A stretch of 36,854 nucleotides of DNA from Actinomadura sp. 7K507 (GTDB taxonomy: Bacteria; Actinomycetota; Actinomycetes; Streptosporangiales; Streptosporangiaceae). The notes beneath the pieces were generated by a model that saw nothing but the letters and a program-made list of their open reading frames with translations, was not told the origin of the DNA and searched no databases. Shown here one piece after another: positions 25,238-33,321 of this stretch. The stretch covers positions 1 through 36,854 of the forward strand of contig NZ_SMKK01000080.1 in NCBI RefSeq assembly GCF_004348425.1, read 5' to 3'. The translations under genes were made by a program, and so were the position numbers. How positions within the stretch are numbered: the first letter of the stretch is position 1; each line of letters opens with the position of its first letter.

Positions 25238-26713
25238 TTACGGGGCCGTAAAGGAGACCTGCAGAGCCTGGGCCAGGCTGTCGACCTCCATCACCTTCAT
25301 GCCCTCGTAGCTCGTGAGCTGCGGGTCGGCGCGTTTCAGCGGGGATCCGTCGGCGAGTTCGAGGGAGCCGCGCGGGACGACGGCGTGCTTGAACCCGAGC
25401 CGTGCCGCCTCGGCGAGCCGCCGCTGGACGCCGGGCACGACGCGGACCTCCCCGGCCAGGCCCACCTCGCCGAGCGCGATCAGGCTGGTGGACAGGGCCT
25501 GCTCGACCGAGGCGCCCGCGACGGCGAGCGCGAGGGCGAGGTCGACGGACGTCTCGGTGAGCCGGACGCCGCCGACGGTGGAGACGTACACGTCCTGTTC
25601 GTGCATGGAGATCTTGCAGCGCTGGGCGAGGACGGCCAGGACCATCGCGACGCGGGAGGTGTCCAGGCCGGACGTGGCGCGGCGCGGCGCGGGCAGGTGC
25701 GATTTCGCGACGAGCGACTGCACTTCGGCGACCAGGGGGCGACGGCCCTCCAGCGTGACGGTCACGCACGTGCCGGGGACGGCCTCGTCCCGCCGGGTGA
25801 GGAACAGCCCGCTGGGGTCGGGGAGGCCGACGATGCCGACCTCGGAGAGGTCGAAGCAGCCCAGTTCGTCGGTCGGCCCGTAGCGGTTCTTCACGGCGCG
25901 GATCATGCGGAGCCGCGAGTGCCGGTCGCCTTCGAAGTACAGGACGACGTCGACGAGGTGTTCTAGGAGCCGCGGCCCGGCGATCGCGCCCTCCTTGGTG
26001 ACGTGCCCGACGAGCACGACGGTGATGCCGCGTTCCTTGGCCACGCGGATGAGGTTGGCGGCGACCTCCCGGATCTGGGTGACGCCGCCGGGGGCGCCGT
26101 CCACCTCGGACGTGCCGATCGTCTGGATGGAGTCGACGACCAGCAGGCCCGGCTCCACGGTGTCGATGTGCCCGAGGATGGCGGACAGTTCCGACTCCGC
26201 CGCCAGGTACAGGTCGTCGGTGATCGCCCCGACGCGGTCGGCGCGCAGCCGCACCTGCTCCGTGGACTCCTCACCCGTGACGTACAGGACGCGCCGCTCC
26301 TCGGGCTTGCCCGGCTTGTCCTGCTTCTCCGGCTCCTCCGGGCCGCGCGGCTCCGGGACGCCGGACTGCGTCGAGGCCAGCGCGGCGACCTCCAGCAGCA
26401 GCGTCGACTTGCCGATGCCCGGCTCGCCCGCCAGCAGCACGACGGCGCCGGGCACGATGCCGCCGCCGAGCACCCGGTCCAGCTCGTCGAGCCCGGTCGG
26501 CCTCGTCTGCGCCGACCGCACGTCCACCTGCCCGATCGGACGCGCCGGCGCGCTGACCGGCCCGGCCGTCACGACCCGCGCCGGCGTCGCGGACGCGCCC
26601 TCGGTGATCGTCCCCCACGTCTGGCACTCCCCGCAGCGACCCACCCACTTGGAGGTCTGCCAGCCGCATTCCGAACACCGGTAGGCCGCCTTCGCGGTCT
26701 TAGCCTTCGCCAT
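25238..26713 (-). CDS. radA: DNA repair protein RadA (Sms)
   Basis: 491 residues. It aids branch migration and processing of recombination intermediates. The N-terminal zinc finger has Cys13, Cys16, Cys27 and Cys30; the RecA-like domain has Walker A GEPGIGKST at 97-105, the TGEES segment, and the RadA-specific KNRYG motif, with Tyr for the usual Phe. The C-terminal Lon-protease-like domain spans about 330-491 and contains DVYVSTVGGVRLTE. A 20-odd-residue Pro/Glu/Lys-rich stretch (about 117-139) sits between Walker A and TGEES, longer than the usual short loop. It is upstream of disA. Confidence 0.96.
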   Translation of the reverse strand: MAKAKTAKAAYRCSECGWQTSKWVGRCGECQTWGTITEGASATPARVVTAGPVSAPARPIGQVDVRSAQTRPTGLDELDRVLGGGIVPGAVVLLAGEPGIGKSTLLLEVAALASTQSGVPEPRGPEEPEKQDKPGKPEERRVLYVTGEESTEQVRLRADRVGAITDDLYLAAESELSAILGHIDTVEPGLLVVDSIQTIGTSEVDGAPGGVTQIREVAANLIRVAKERGITVVLVGHVTKEGAIAGPRLLEHLVDVVLYFEGDRHSRLRMIRAVKNRYGPTDELGCFDLSEVGIVGLPDPSGLFLTRRDEAVPGTCVTVTLEGRRPLVAEVQSLVAKSHLPAPRRATSGLDTSRVAMVLAVLAQRCKISMHEQDVYVSTVGGVRLTETSVDLALALAVAGASVEQALSTSLIALGEVGLAGEVRVVPGVQRRLAEAARLGFKHAVVPRGSLELADGSPLKRADPQLTSYEGMKVMEVDSLAQALQVSFTAP

Positions 26714-26750
26714 GTGCCGAGAGCCTAGAGCCCGCCTGTGACAACCCGCG

Positions 26751-27866
26751 TCAAGCGGCGATGGACTTCCGGGCGCGTTCGATCAGATCGCCGAGGTGGT
26801 CGGCGACGATGCTGGGACGTTCCATCATGGCCATGTGGCCGGCGGACGGGACGACCTCCAGCCGGGACTCCGGCAGGCAATTGGCGATCTTGAGGCTGTG
26901 CTCGACGGGGGTGAGCATGTCGTTCTCCGCGCCGATGATCAGGTTGCGGGCGCCGGTGAGGGACGTGCAGTCGCTGATCACCTCGGTCGTGATCATCGAG
27001 CGGAGGTAGTCGACGAAGGCGTCCATCCGGGTCTCGGTCATCATCTGCTCGGCGAACGCGACGGCGGCGGGGCTGGCGTCGGGGCCGAACGCGATCAGGT
27101 CCTCGATGAGCGTGGCGGCTTCGCGGCCGAGGTGGCGGACCTTCTCGACCGCTCCGGAGCCGGCGCCGAGGGCGCCGAGGGCGCGGGGGAGGAGCGGGCG
27201 GCCGGCGCGCGCGAGGAGGGCGGGCATGCCGAGGGTCAACTCGCCGAGGCCGCCGGAGGACGTGCAGATCAGCCCGGTGGCGACGATCTTGCGTCCGGCG
27301 AGGCCGGGGTTCTCGTCGGCGTAGCGCAGGATCGTCATGCCGCCCATGGAGTGGCCGACGAGGACGACGGGCGTCTCCTGCGGGACGGTCGCGTCGATGA
27401 CGGCGGCCAGGTCGCCGGCCAGCCGGCCGAGGGTGTAGCCGTCGCGGGCGCCGCCGTCGGAGCGGCCGTGGCCGCGGTGGTCCCAGAAGACGAGGCGGCC
27501 GAGTCCGCGCAGGGCCTTGCGCTGGAAGTGCCAGGAGTCCTGGGTGAGCGTCCAGCCGTGGCAGAACACGACGGCGAGGTCGGTGCGGTCGTCGCCGTCG
27601 ATCTCGGCGTACAGGCGCGTGCCGTCGTCGGCGCGGACGGGGACGGGACGGCCGCGCAGCGACCCGAACGGCTCCCCGGCGTGCGGGTCGGGACGCAGTT
27701 GGAGGCGGCGCATGGCCCTGCGCTGCGCGGCGAGCCCGGCCCCGGCACCGGCCGCGCCGAGTGCCGTGACGGCGAGGAGGCCGCGAATGCTCCCCCGGGG
27801 AGCGGCACGGCGCCGTGGGGGCGTCCCCTCAAGAGCGACATGGCTCGTCCTGGTGGCACGGCCCAT
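26751..27866 (-). CDS. Alpha/beta hydrolase, membrane-anchored
   Basis: 371 residues from the ATG at 27866, with AGAGGAA upstream. The first 60 residues are basic and then hydrophobic (GLLAVTALGAAGAGAGLAAQ), a likely signal anchor or Tat-like signal. The hydrolase fold shows the nucleophile elbow GHSMGG, VFCHGWTLTQDSW at the oxyanion turn, DHRGHGRSDGG, the acid in GAENDMLTP and the catalytic His in SAGHMAMME. Substrate unknown; this resembles esterase or lipase-like proteins. It is 37 nt upstream of the radA start on the same strand in order of position, but likely has its own promoter. Confidence 0.88.
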   Translation of the reverse strand: MGRATRTSHVALEGTPPRRRAAPRGSIRGLLAVTALGAAGAGAGLAAQRRAMRRLQLRPDPHAGEPFGSLRGRPVPVRADDGTRLYAEIDGDDRTDLAVVFCHGWTLTQDSWHFQRKALRGLGRLVFWDHRGHGRSDGGARDGYTLGRLAGDLAAVIDATVPQETPVVLVGHSMGGMTILRYADENPGLAGRKIVATGLICTSSGGLGELTLGMPALLARAGRPLLPRALGALGAGSGAVEKVRHLGREAATLIEDLIAFGPDASPAAVAFAEQMMTETRMDAFVDYLRSMITTEVISDCTSLTGARNLIIGAENDMLTPVEHSLKIANCLPESRLEVVPSAGHMAMMERPSIVADHLGDLIERARKSIAA

Positions 27867-27943
27867 GGTCGGTTCCTCTCGTTCCGGCGGTGACCGGATC
27901 CCGGCGGTGACCGGTTCCGGCATTGGCCGACCAGTCGGTAACT

Positions 27944-28693
27944 TCAGGGGCAACGCCACCACAAATTGACGGCATAGTCCACCTCAAGGGGAGTCCGGCC
28001 CTCGTGCTCGCTCCCCTGCCCGACCCCGTCCTGCCCGCACCCGTCCTGCTCGCGCAGGCAGGCCTCGGCCAGGTCGGGCGGGAACTCGATCCGCAGTACG
28101 GCCGCGAGGTCGTCCCGGCGCTGGAACGACCAGCGGATCGTCAGCGGCTCCCGGGCGAAGCCGCGCCGCGTCCAGAACCGCTCCACGGCTTCCGGGTCGT
28201 ACTTCGGCAGGCTTCGCCGGAACCAGCGGCCGAACGTCGACCGGGTGGCGTCGTTGTCGATGATGAAGATCGCGCCGCCGCGCCGGACGACCCGTTCCAG
28301 TTCGGCCAGGCCCGGTTCGCATCCCGGGCCGAAGAAGTAGGCCCACCGGACGTGGACGACGTCGATCGAGGCGTCCGGAAGCGGCAGCGCCTGGGCCGCG
28401 CCGACACGAACGGTGACGTTGGGGAGGTGCCGGGCCCTGCGGGAGGCCGCCGACGCGAGGCCGGCGTGCGGCTCCACGCCGATCACCCGGTTCGCGTCCT
28501 CGGCGAAGAACGGCAGGTGGAAGCCGGTGCCGCAGCCGAGGTCCAGGACGTCCGCCCCTTTCCACGGGCGGATGGCGCGCATCGCCTCCGGCAGGACGCC
28601 GTCCGGGTCGACGGCGCGGTTCTCCAGCTCGTAGACCTGGGGGGAGTTCCAGATGTTGGGGCTCGGTACGGCGCCCCGGGCGATATCGGCCAC
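27944..28693 (-). CDS. SAM-dependent methyltransferase (class I)
   Basis: 249 residues from the GTG at 28693, which follows TACCCT by 8 nt on the minus strand and is probably leaderless; an in-frame ATG-like start at 28717 would add 8 residues. The Rossmann SAM site is DVLDLGCGTGFHLPFF, with GVEPHAGL (acidic residue for ribose), LPLPDASIDVVHVRW and RVVRRGGAIFIID, of the Methyltransf_11 type. The substrate cannot be read. It is divergent from the TIM-barrel gene. Confidence 0.88.
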   Translation of the reverse strand: MADIARGAVPSPNIWNSPQVYELENRAVDPDGVLPEAMRAIRPWKGADVLDLGCGTGFHLPFFAEDANRVIGVEPHAGLASAASRRARHLPNVTVRVGAAQALPLPDASIDVVHVRWAYFFGPGCEPGLAELERVVRRGGAIFIIDNDATRSTFGRWFRRSLPKYDPEAVERFWTRRGFAREPLTIRWSFQRRDDLAAVLRIEFPPDLAEACLREQDGCGQDGVGQGSEHEGRTPLEVDYAVNLWWRCP

Positions 28694-28826
28694 GGGTACA
28701 GAGGGTAGCCAGAGCAATCAGGATCACGCGGGGCGAAGGTTTCATCACCGCCGCGGCCGCATAGGCTTTGCCTTGCGAGCATCGCCCTACGAACACCACC
28801 GAACGACCATTCTCGGCGAGGAAGCC

Positions 28827-29711
28827 TTGACTCCGCAGCACAACGGTGTCTCTTCACCGGCGCTCCGCGTTCCGGACGCGCCGATCACGCTCTCGACCGC
28901 CTCGGTGTACCCGGAGAAGGTACCGAGCGCCTTCGAGATCGCCGCTCTGCTCGGGTACGACGGCATCGAGGTCATGGTCTCCACGGACGCCTCGTCCCAG
29001 GACCTCAACGTCCTGCGGCGGCTGTCCGACTACCACCAGGTCCCCATCAAGTCGATCCACGCGCCCTGCCTGCTGCTCACGCAGCGCGTGTGGGGACGTG
29101 AGCCGTGGGGGAAGCTGGTGCGGTCCAAGGAGGTCGCGGAGGAACTGGGCGCGGACGTCGTCGTCGTGCACCCGCCGTTCCGGTGGCAGCGCGACTACGC
29201 CAAGGAGTTCGTGGAGGGCCTCGCCCGCATGCAGGACGAGACGGACGTGCTCTTCGCGGTCGAGAACATGTTTCCGCTCAAGGCGCGCGGCGCCGAAGCG
29301 GGCATGTACCTCCCCGACTGGAACCCCGTCGACCAGGACTTCCCCTACGTGACGCTCGACCTGTCCCACTCCGCGGTGTCGGGCTCCGATCCCCTCGAGA
29401 TGGCGGGGAGCCTAGGCGACCGCCTGAGGCACATCCACCTCGCCGACGGCGTGGGCATCACGAACAAGGACGAGCATCTCGTCCCCGGCCGGGGCGGCCA
29501 GCCGTGCGGGACGCTGCTGGAGAACCTCGCCGAGGACGGTTTCCGCGGGCACATCGTCCTAGAGATCAACACGCGCCGGGCGTCCAGCCGCGTCGAGCGG
29601 ATGGAGGACCTCGCCGAGGCGCTGGCCTTCGCCCGCCTGCACCTCGCCGCCGCCCCCCACACCTGGGAGGTCACCTCGGCGGGGGAGATCACCCGCCGGG
29701 GCGTGCGGTGA
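28827..29711 (+). CDS. Sugar phosphate isomerase/epimerase-like TIM-barrel protein
   Basis: 294 residues from a TTG at 28827 with GAGGA just upstream. The AP-endonuclease-2/xylose-isomerase-like barrel shows ALLGYDGIEVMVS, PIKSIHAPCLLLTQ, VVVVHPPFRWQ, VENMFPLK, VTLDLSHSAVSGSD, HIHLADG and HIVLEINTR, with metal ligands His, Glu, Asp and His at the expected places. Related genes sit near proC in mycobacteria, as here. The substrate is unknown. Its stop overlaps the TetR start (GTGA). Confidence 0.88.
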   Translation: MTPQHNGVSSPALRVPDAPITLSTASVYPEKVPSAFEIAALLGYDGIEVMVSTDASSQDLNVLRRLSDYHQVPIKSIHAPCLLLTQRVWGREPWGKLVRSKEVAEELGADVVVVHPPFRWQRDYAKEFVEGLARMQDETDVLFAVENMFPLKARGAEAGMYLPDWNPVDQDFPYVTLDLSHSAVSGSDPLEMAGSLGDRLRHIHLADGVGITNKDEHLVPGRGGQPCGTLLENLAEDGFRGHIVLEINTRRASSRVERMEDLAEALAFARLHLAAAPHTWEVTSAGEITRRGVR

Positions 29712-30310
29712 CCGACGCGGTGCGTCCCGGGAACGGCGCCGCGTCGCGCGGGCGCCGTCCCGGTCCGACCGAGACGCGCGAGAAGATCCTCGCCGAGGCG
29801 CGCGAACTGTTCGCCGAGAAGGGCTATGACGGCGCCTCGCTGCGCGCCATCGCCCGCGCCGCCGGCGTCGACCCGGCCCTCGTCCACCACTTCTTCGGCA
29901 ACAAGGAGGGCGTGTTCGTCGAGGCGATGCGCTTTCCGCTGGATCCGTCGACCCTGCTGCCGCGCATCATGGCCTACCCCAGGGAGCGGATCGGCGAGGC
30001 GATGGTCCGGACCTTCCTCGAGGTGTGGGGGGACGATGAGCGCCGCGCTCCGCTGCTGGCGATGCTGCGCTCGGCGATGACCAACGAGCGCGCGGCGGCG
30101 ATGATGCGCGAGTTCATCGCGCAGGCCCTGTTCGGGCGGGCCAAGCAGGCGACGGGCGCCCCGTCCCTGGCCATCCAGGCGGCGGCCGGGCAGATGATCG
30201 GCATCATGATCATGCGCTACGTGCTGCGCCTCGAGCCGATGGCGTCCGCGTCCGAGGAAGAGCTCATCGAGCTGGTGGCCCCCACCCTCCAGCGCTACCT
30301 CCTGCCCTGA
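29708..30310 (+). CDS. TetR-family transcriptional regulator
   Basis: 200 residues from a GTG overlapping the preceding stop. The N-terminal HTH is TREKILAEARELFAEKGYDG, then ASLRAIARAAGVDPALVHHF; the C-terminal half fits a TetR_C-like ligand domain. It is directly upstream of an ABC exporter pair with its own promoter and a palindrome over the start codon, so it probably represses that exporter. Overlap with the TIM-barrel gene suggests translational coupling to it. Confidence 0.92.
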   Translation: MTDAVRPGNGAASRGRRPGPTETREKILAEARELFAEKGYDGASLRAIARAAGVDPALVHHFFGNKEGVFVEAMRFPLDPSTLLPRIMAYPRERIGEAMVRTFLEVWGDDERRAPLLAMLRSAMTNERAAAMMREFIAQALFGRAKQATGAPSLAIQAAAGQMIGIMIMRYVLRLEPMASASEEELIELVAPTLQRYLLP

Positions 30311-30334
30311 CCCGCGGGAAACCCGTTCACCCAC

Positions 30335-30372
30335 TTGACCTGACCTTCGTGTCCGCATAAATTCAACACATG
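30335..30372 (+). promoter_or_regulatory. Exporter promoter, leaderless
   Basis: TTGACC (30335-30340), a 17-nt spacer and TAAATT (30358-30363) form a near-ideal promoter. The ATG at 30370 is 6 nt after the -10 box, so transcription should start about at the initiation codon. Confidence 0.85.
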
Positions 30373-30388
30373 ATGAGTTCTAGTGTTG
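30364..30388. promoter_or_regulatory. TetR-type operator candidate over the exporter start
   Basis: CAACAC (30364-30369) and GTGTTG (30383-30388) are exact inverted copies 13 bp apart, flanking the ATG and directly downstream of the -10 box. The position would block initiation if bound by the TetR protein encoded 60 bp upstream. Confidence 0.55.
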
Positions 30389-31101
30389 CGGTGAGCGTGC
30401 GGGACCTGCGGGTCGCACGCGGCGGCCGGGAGGTGCTGCACGGGCTCACCTTCGACGTGCCGAAGGGCTCGGTCGTGGGACTGCTCGGCCCGAGCGGCTG
30501 CGGGAAGACGACGCTGATGCGGGCCCTGGTCGGCGTCCAGATCGTCAAGGGCGGCACGGTGACCGTCCTCGGCGACGACGCCGGCTCGCCGGGCCTGCGG
30601 CGCCGCGTCGGATACGCGACGCAGTCGCCGGCCGTGTACGCGGACCTGACCGTCGCCGAGAACCTGCGCTACTTCGCGTCCGTCCTCGGCGCGCCGCGCA
30701 CCGACGTGGACCGCGTCATCGACGAGGTCGGGCTCGGCGCGAGCCGCGACCAGACCGCGGCGACGCTGTCGGGCGGCCAGCTCAGCCGCGCCAACCTCGC
30801 CGTCGCGCTGCTCGGCACGCCCGAGGTCCTCGTCCTGGACGAGCCGACCGTGGGCCTCGACCCGGTGCTGCGCCAGGAGCTGTGGGAGCTGTTCCGCGAG
30901 CTGGCCGGACGGGGCGTCACGCTCGTCGTGTCCAGCCACGTCATGGACGAGGCGGGCCGCACCGACCGGCTCCTGCTCATGCGCGACGGCCACATCCTCG
31001 CCGACGGCACCCCGGACGGCCTGCGCCACCGCACCGGCGCGCAGGACCTCGAAGAAGCGTTCCTCCACCTGATCGCCGAGAAGGCAGGGAGTCCGGCATG
31101 A
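30370..31101 (+). CDS. ABC-2 type exporter ATP-binding protein
   Basis: 243 residues. Walker A GPSGCGKTT, Q-loop region ATQSPAVYADLT, signature LSGGQ, Walker B VLVLDEPTVGLDP and H-loop SSHVMDEA place it in the DrrA/NodI-like family of ATPases of ABC-2 exporters. It is the first gene of a two-gene operon with its permease (ATGA overlap), led by a leaderless promoter and likely repressed by the adjacent TetR protein. The substrate is unknown; drug or polyketide export is common for this arrangement. Confidence 0.94.
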   Translation: MMSSSVAVSVRDLRVARGGREVLHGLTFDVPKGSVVGLLGPSGCGKTTLMRALVGVQIVKGGTVTVLGDDAGSPGLRRRVGYATQSPAVYADLTVAENLRYFASVLGAPRTDVDRVIDEVGLGASRDQTAATLSGGQLSRANLAVALLGTPEVLVLDEPTVGLDPVLRQELWELFRELAGRGVTLVVSSHVMDEAGRTDRLLLMRDGHILADGTPDGLRHRTGAQDLEEAFLHLIAEKAGSPA

Positions 31102-31832
31102 GCGCCGCGATCACGCTGGCCACGATGCGGCGCATCCTGGCGCAGCTCAAACACGACCACCGCACGCTCGTACTGCTGATCGCGGTCCCGGCCCTGCTGA
31201 TGGTCCTGCTGCGGTACGTGTTCGACGAGCCGATGCTCTTCGACCGGCTCGGGCCCATGCTGCTCGGCCTGTTCCCGTTCATCGTCATGTTCCTCGTGAC
31301 CAGCGTCGCCACGCTCCGCGAGCGGACGAGCGGCACGCTGGAACGGCTGATGACCATGCCGCTGGCCAAGCTCGATCTGCTGCTCGGCTACGCGCTCGCG
31401 TTCGGCCTGGTCGCGCTCGTGCAGGTCGGCGTCGTCCTGCTGGTCTCGCTGACCTGGCTGGGCCTCGACCTGAACGGCTCGCTCGGCTCGCTGGTCCTGG
31501 TCGCCCTGCTGAACGCGCTGCTCGGCATGTCGCTCGGCCTGTTCGCCAGCGCGTTCGCCCGGACCGAGTTCCAGGCCGTCCAGTTCATGCCCGCGTTCGT
31601 CCTGCCGCAGCTCCTGCTGTGCGGGCTGATCATGCCGCGCGACGACATGGCCTCCTGGCTCCAGGCGATCTCGGACGTCCTGCCGCTCACCTACGCGGTC
31701 GAGGCCATGCAGGAGATCAGCGCCAGCGCCGACTTCACCGGCGCCCTCGCCCTGGACATCGCCGTCATCGCCGCCTTCACCGTGGTCGCCCTCCTCCTGG
31801 GCGCCGTGACACTCCGCCGCCGCACCGTGTAG
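31098..31832 (+). CDS. ABC-2 type exporter permease
   Basis: 244 residues with six likely membrane helices, including TLVLLIAVPALLMVLLRYVF, MLLGLFPFIVMFLVTSVATL and a final FTVVALLLGAVTL. The cytoplasmic stretch RERTSGTLERLMTMPLAKLD is the ABC2_membrane hallmark; LPLTYAVEAMQ follows later. It pairs with the preceding ATPase, to which it is coupled by an ATGA overlap. It is one of the DrrB/NodJ-like group. Confidence 0.93.
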   Translation: MSAAITLATMRRILAQLKHDHRTLVLLIAVPALLMVLLRYVFDEPMLFDRLGPMLLGLFPFIVMFLVTSVATLRERTSGTLERLMTMPLAKLDLLLGYALAFGLVALVQVGVVLLVSLTWLGLDLNGSLGSLVLVALLNALLGMSLGLFASAFARTEFQAVQFMPAFVLPQLLLCGLIMPRDDMASWLQAISDVLPLTYAVEAMQEISASADFTGALALDIAVIAAFTVVALLLGAVTLRRRTV

Positions 31833-31936
31833 GCCGGGAACGACCCCTTGGGGCGGGCTGCGGTTTACACGGAAGGACAGTCCGCCGCAATAGGACACCT
31901 GGGCCTAAGTAGGCCATCTTGCGCGGATCAGGCTGG

Positions 31937-31952
31937 TAGCTTCAGCGCCATG
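31937..31952 (+). promoter_or_regulatory. LCP gene -10 box, leaderless start
   Basis: TAGCTT (31937-31942) ends 7 nt before the ATG at 31950. No ribosome-binding site fits; a leaderless mRNA is predicted. Confidence 0.55.
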
Positions 31953-33227
31953 ACCCCCGGAGATCTCCCTGGCCCGCCCGTGTCGCAGCCGCCCGGCGGG
32001 GCCTCGCGACCGGCCGGGCCCGGCGGCCCCGAAGCACCGCAGGCCCCGCGGGGCCCGGGCGGGGCGGCGGGCGCCGGGAACGCCGGGGCGCCGCCGTACC
32101 CCGGCCCGGGGAGCGGCGGCGCGGGCAACGGCGAGTCGGGCAACGGCGAGTCCGGGAACGGCGACGCGGAGAACGCGTTCTGGGGCGGCACGGACGGGAA
32201 CGGCCCGCTCACGCGCAAGCGCCGCTGGCCCCGGGTCCTGATCGCGATCGGCGTGTTCGTGGCGCTGATCGTCGCGGGGCTCGGCGGGCTGGCGTGGCAG
32301 CGGCAGTCGTCCTACAACGGCAACATCGACCGCATCGAAGGCGTGATGCCGGACGACGGGGCGAACAGGCCGGGCCCGAACGTGGAGGGCACCGAGAACT
32401 GGCTGCTCGTCGGATCGGACTCCCGGGCGCAGAACGGCACCACCGGCCAGGGCAGCCAGGGCTGGAAGCCCGGCCAGCAGCGCACCGACACGATCATGCT
32501 GCTGCACCTGCCGGCGGACCGGAAGAAGGCCTACATCGTCTCGTTCCCCCGCGACTCGTGGGTCGAGGTCCCCGGCTACGGCAACCAGAAGATCAACGCG
32601 GCGTTCTCCTACGGCGGGCCGAAGCTGCTGATCGAGACCGTCGAGGGCCTCACCGGCATCCGGGTCGACCACTACGGCGCGATCGACTTCGAGGGGTTCA
32701 AGTCGATGACGGACGCGCTCGGCGGCGTCACCGTCAACATCAAGCAGAGCGTGTACGACCCGGCCCGCAAGAAGAACTGGGCGGCGGGCAAGCAGAAGCT
32801 GAACGGCGAGGAGGCGCTGCTGTTCGTCCGGCAGCGCTACAACCTGCCGAACGGCGACTTCGACCGGATCAAGCGGCAGCAGGCGTTCCTCGGCGCCCTG
32901 GCCAAGCAGGCCGCCGACCGCGGGACGCTCACCAACCCGCTGAAGCTCGACCGGTTCCTGTCGGCGCTCACCAAGTCGATCAGCGTGGACGAGGGCCTGT
33001 CGGCGGGCGACCTGCGCTCGCTGGCGCTGAGCATGCGCAGCGTCCGGGCGTCGGATGTGATGTTCATGACGACGCCGCACAAGGGCACCGGCATGCGCAG
33101 CAAGCAGAGCGTCGTCTTCCTGGACGCGGCGAAGGCGAAGGCGCTGTTCGAGGCCGTCAAGACCGCCAGGATGCCCGAGTACGTCAAGCAGCACGGTGGC
33201 GGGAACAGCCTCGGCACGGTCTCGTGA
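31950..33227 (+). CDS. LytR-CpsA-Psr (LCP) family cell-wall glycopolymer ligase
   Basis: 425 residues. A cytoplasmic Pro/Gly-rich tail (1-90) includes three tandem GNGES/GNGES/GNGDA units (59-73). One membrane helix (about 95-116, VLIAIGVFVALIVAGLGGLAW) anchors the extracellular LCP domain: NWLLVGSDSR, RTDTIMLLHLPADRK, VSFPRDSWVEVPGYG, KINAAFSYGG, and a conserved Arg region with LLFVRQRYNLPNGDFDRIKR. LCP enzymes move lipid-linked polymers such as arabinogalactan or teichoic-type chains onto peptidoglycan. It is probably monocistronic; a short gap with a tandem repeat separates it from proline dehydrogenase. Confidence 0.95.
   Translation: MTPGDLPGPPVSQPPGGASRPAGPGGPEAPQAPRGPGGAAGAGNAGAPPYPGPGSGGAGNGESGNGESGNGDAENAFWGGTDGNGPLTRKRRWPRVLIAIGVFVALIVAGLGGLAWQRQSSYNGNIDRIEGVMPDDGANRPGPNVEGTENWLLVGSDSRAQNGTTGQGSQGWKPGQQRTDTIMLLHLPADRKKAYIVSFPRDSWVEVPGYGNQKINAAFSYGGPKLLIETVEGLTGIRVDHYGAIDFEGFKSMTDALGGVTVNIKQSVYDPARKKNWAAGKQKLNGEEALLFVRQRYNLPNGDFDRIKRQQAFLGALAKQAADRGTLTNPLKLDRFLSALTKSISVDEGLSAGDLRSLALSMRSVRASDVMFMTTPHKGTGMRSKQSVVFLDAAKAKALFEAVKTARMPEYVKQHGGGNSLGTVS
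32124..32168 (+). repeat. Three in-frame 15-bp tandem repeats inside the LCP gene
   Basis: GGCAACGGCGAGTCG at 32124-32138, one change at 32139-32153, and a more diverged copy at 32154-32168, encoding GNGES, GNGES and GNGDA in the cytoplasmic tail. Its length may vary between strains. Confidence 0.9.
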
Positions 33228-33266
33228 TCGCGGCCCCGGCCGGGCATAACCTGGACGGACAGGGCA

Positions 33267-33297
33267 GTTTCACGAGCCGGCGGTTTCACGAGCCGGC
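33267..33297 (+). repeat. Tandem 15-bp duplication (16-bp period) upstream of proline dehydrogenase
   Basis: GTTTCACGAGCCGGC occurs at 33267-33281 and 33283-33297 without mismatch. It lies 25 bp before the start codon and just after a TAACCT -10-like box (33246-33251), so it would form part of the leader. Confidence 0.9.
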
Positions 33298-33321
33298 AGG
33301 GTCCACCGAGGGGTTCGCACA

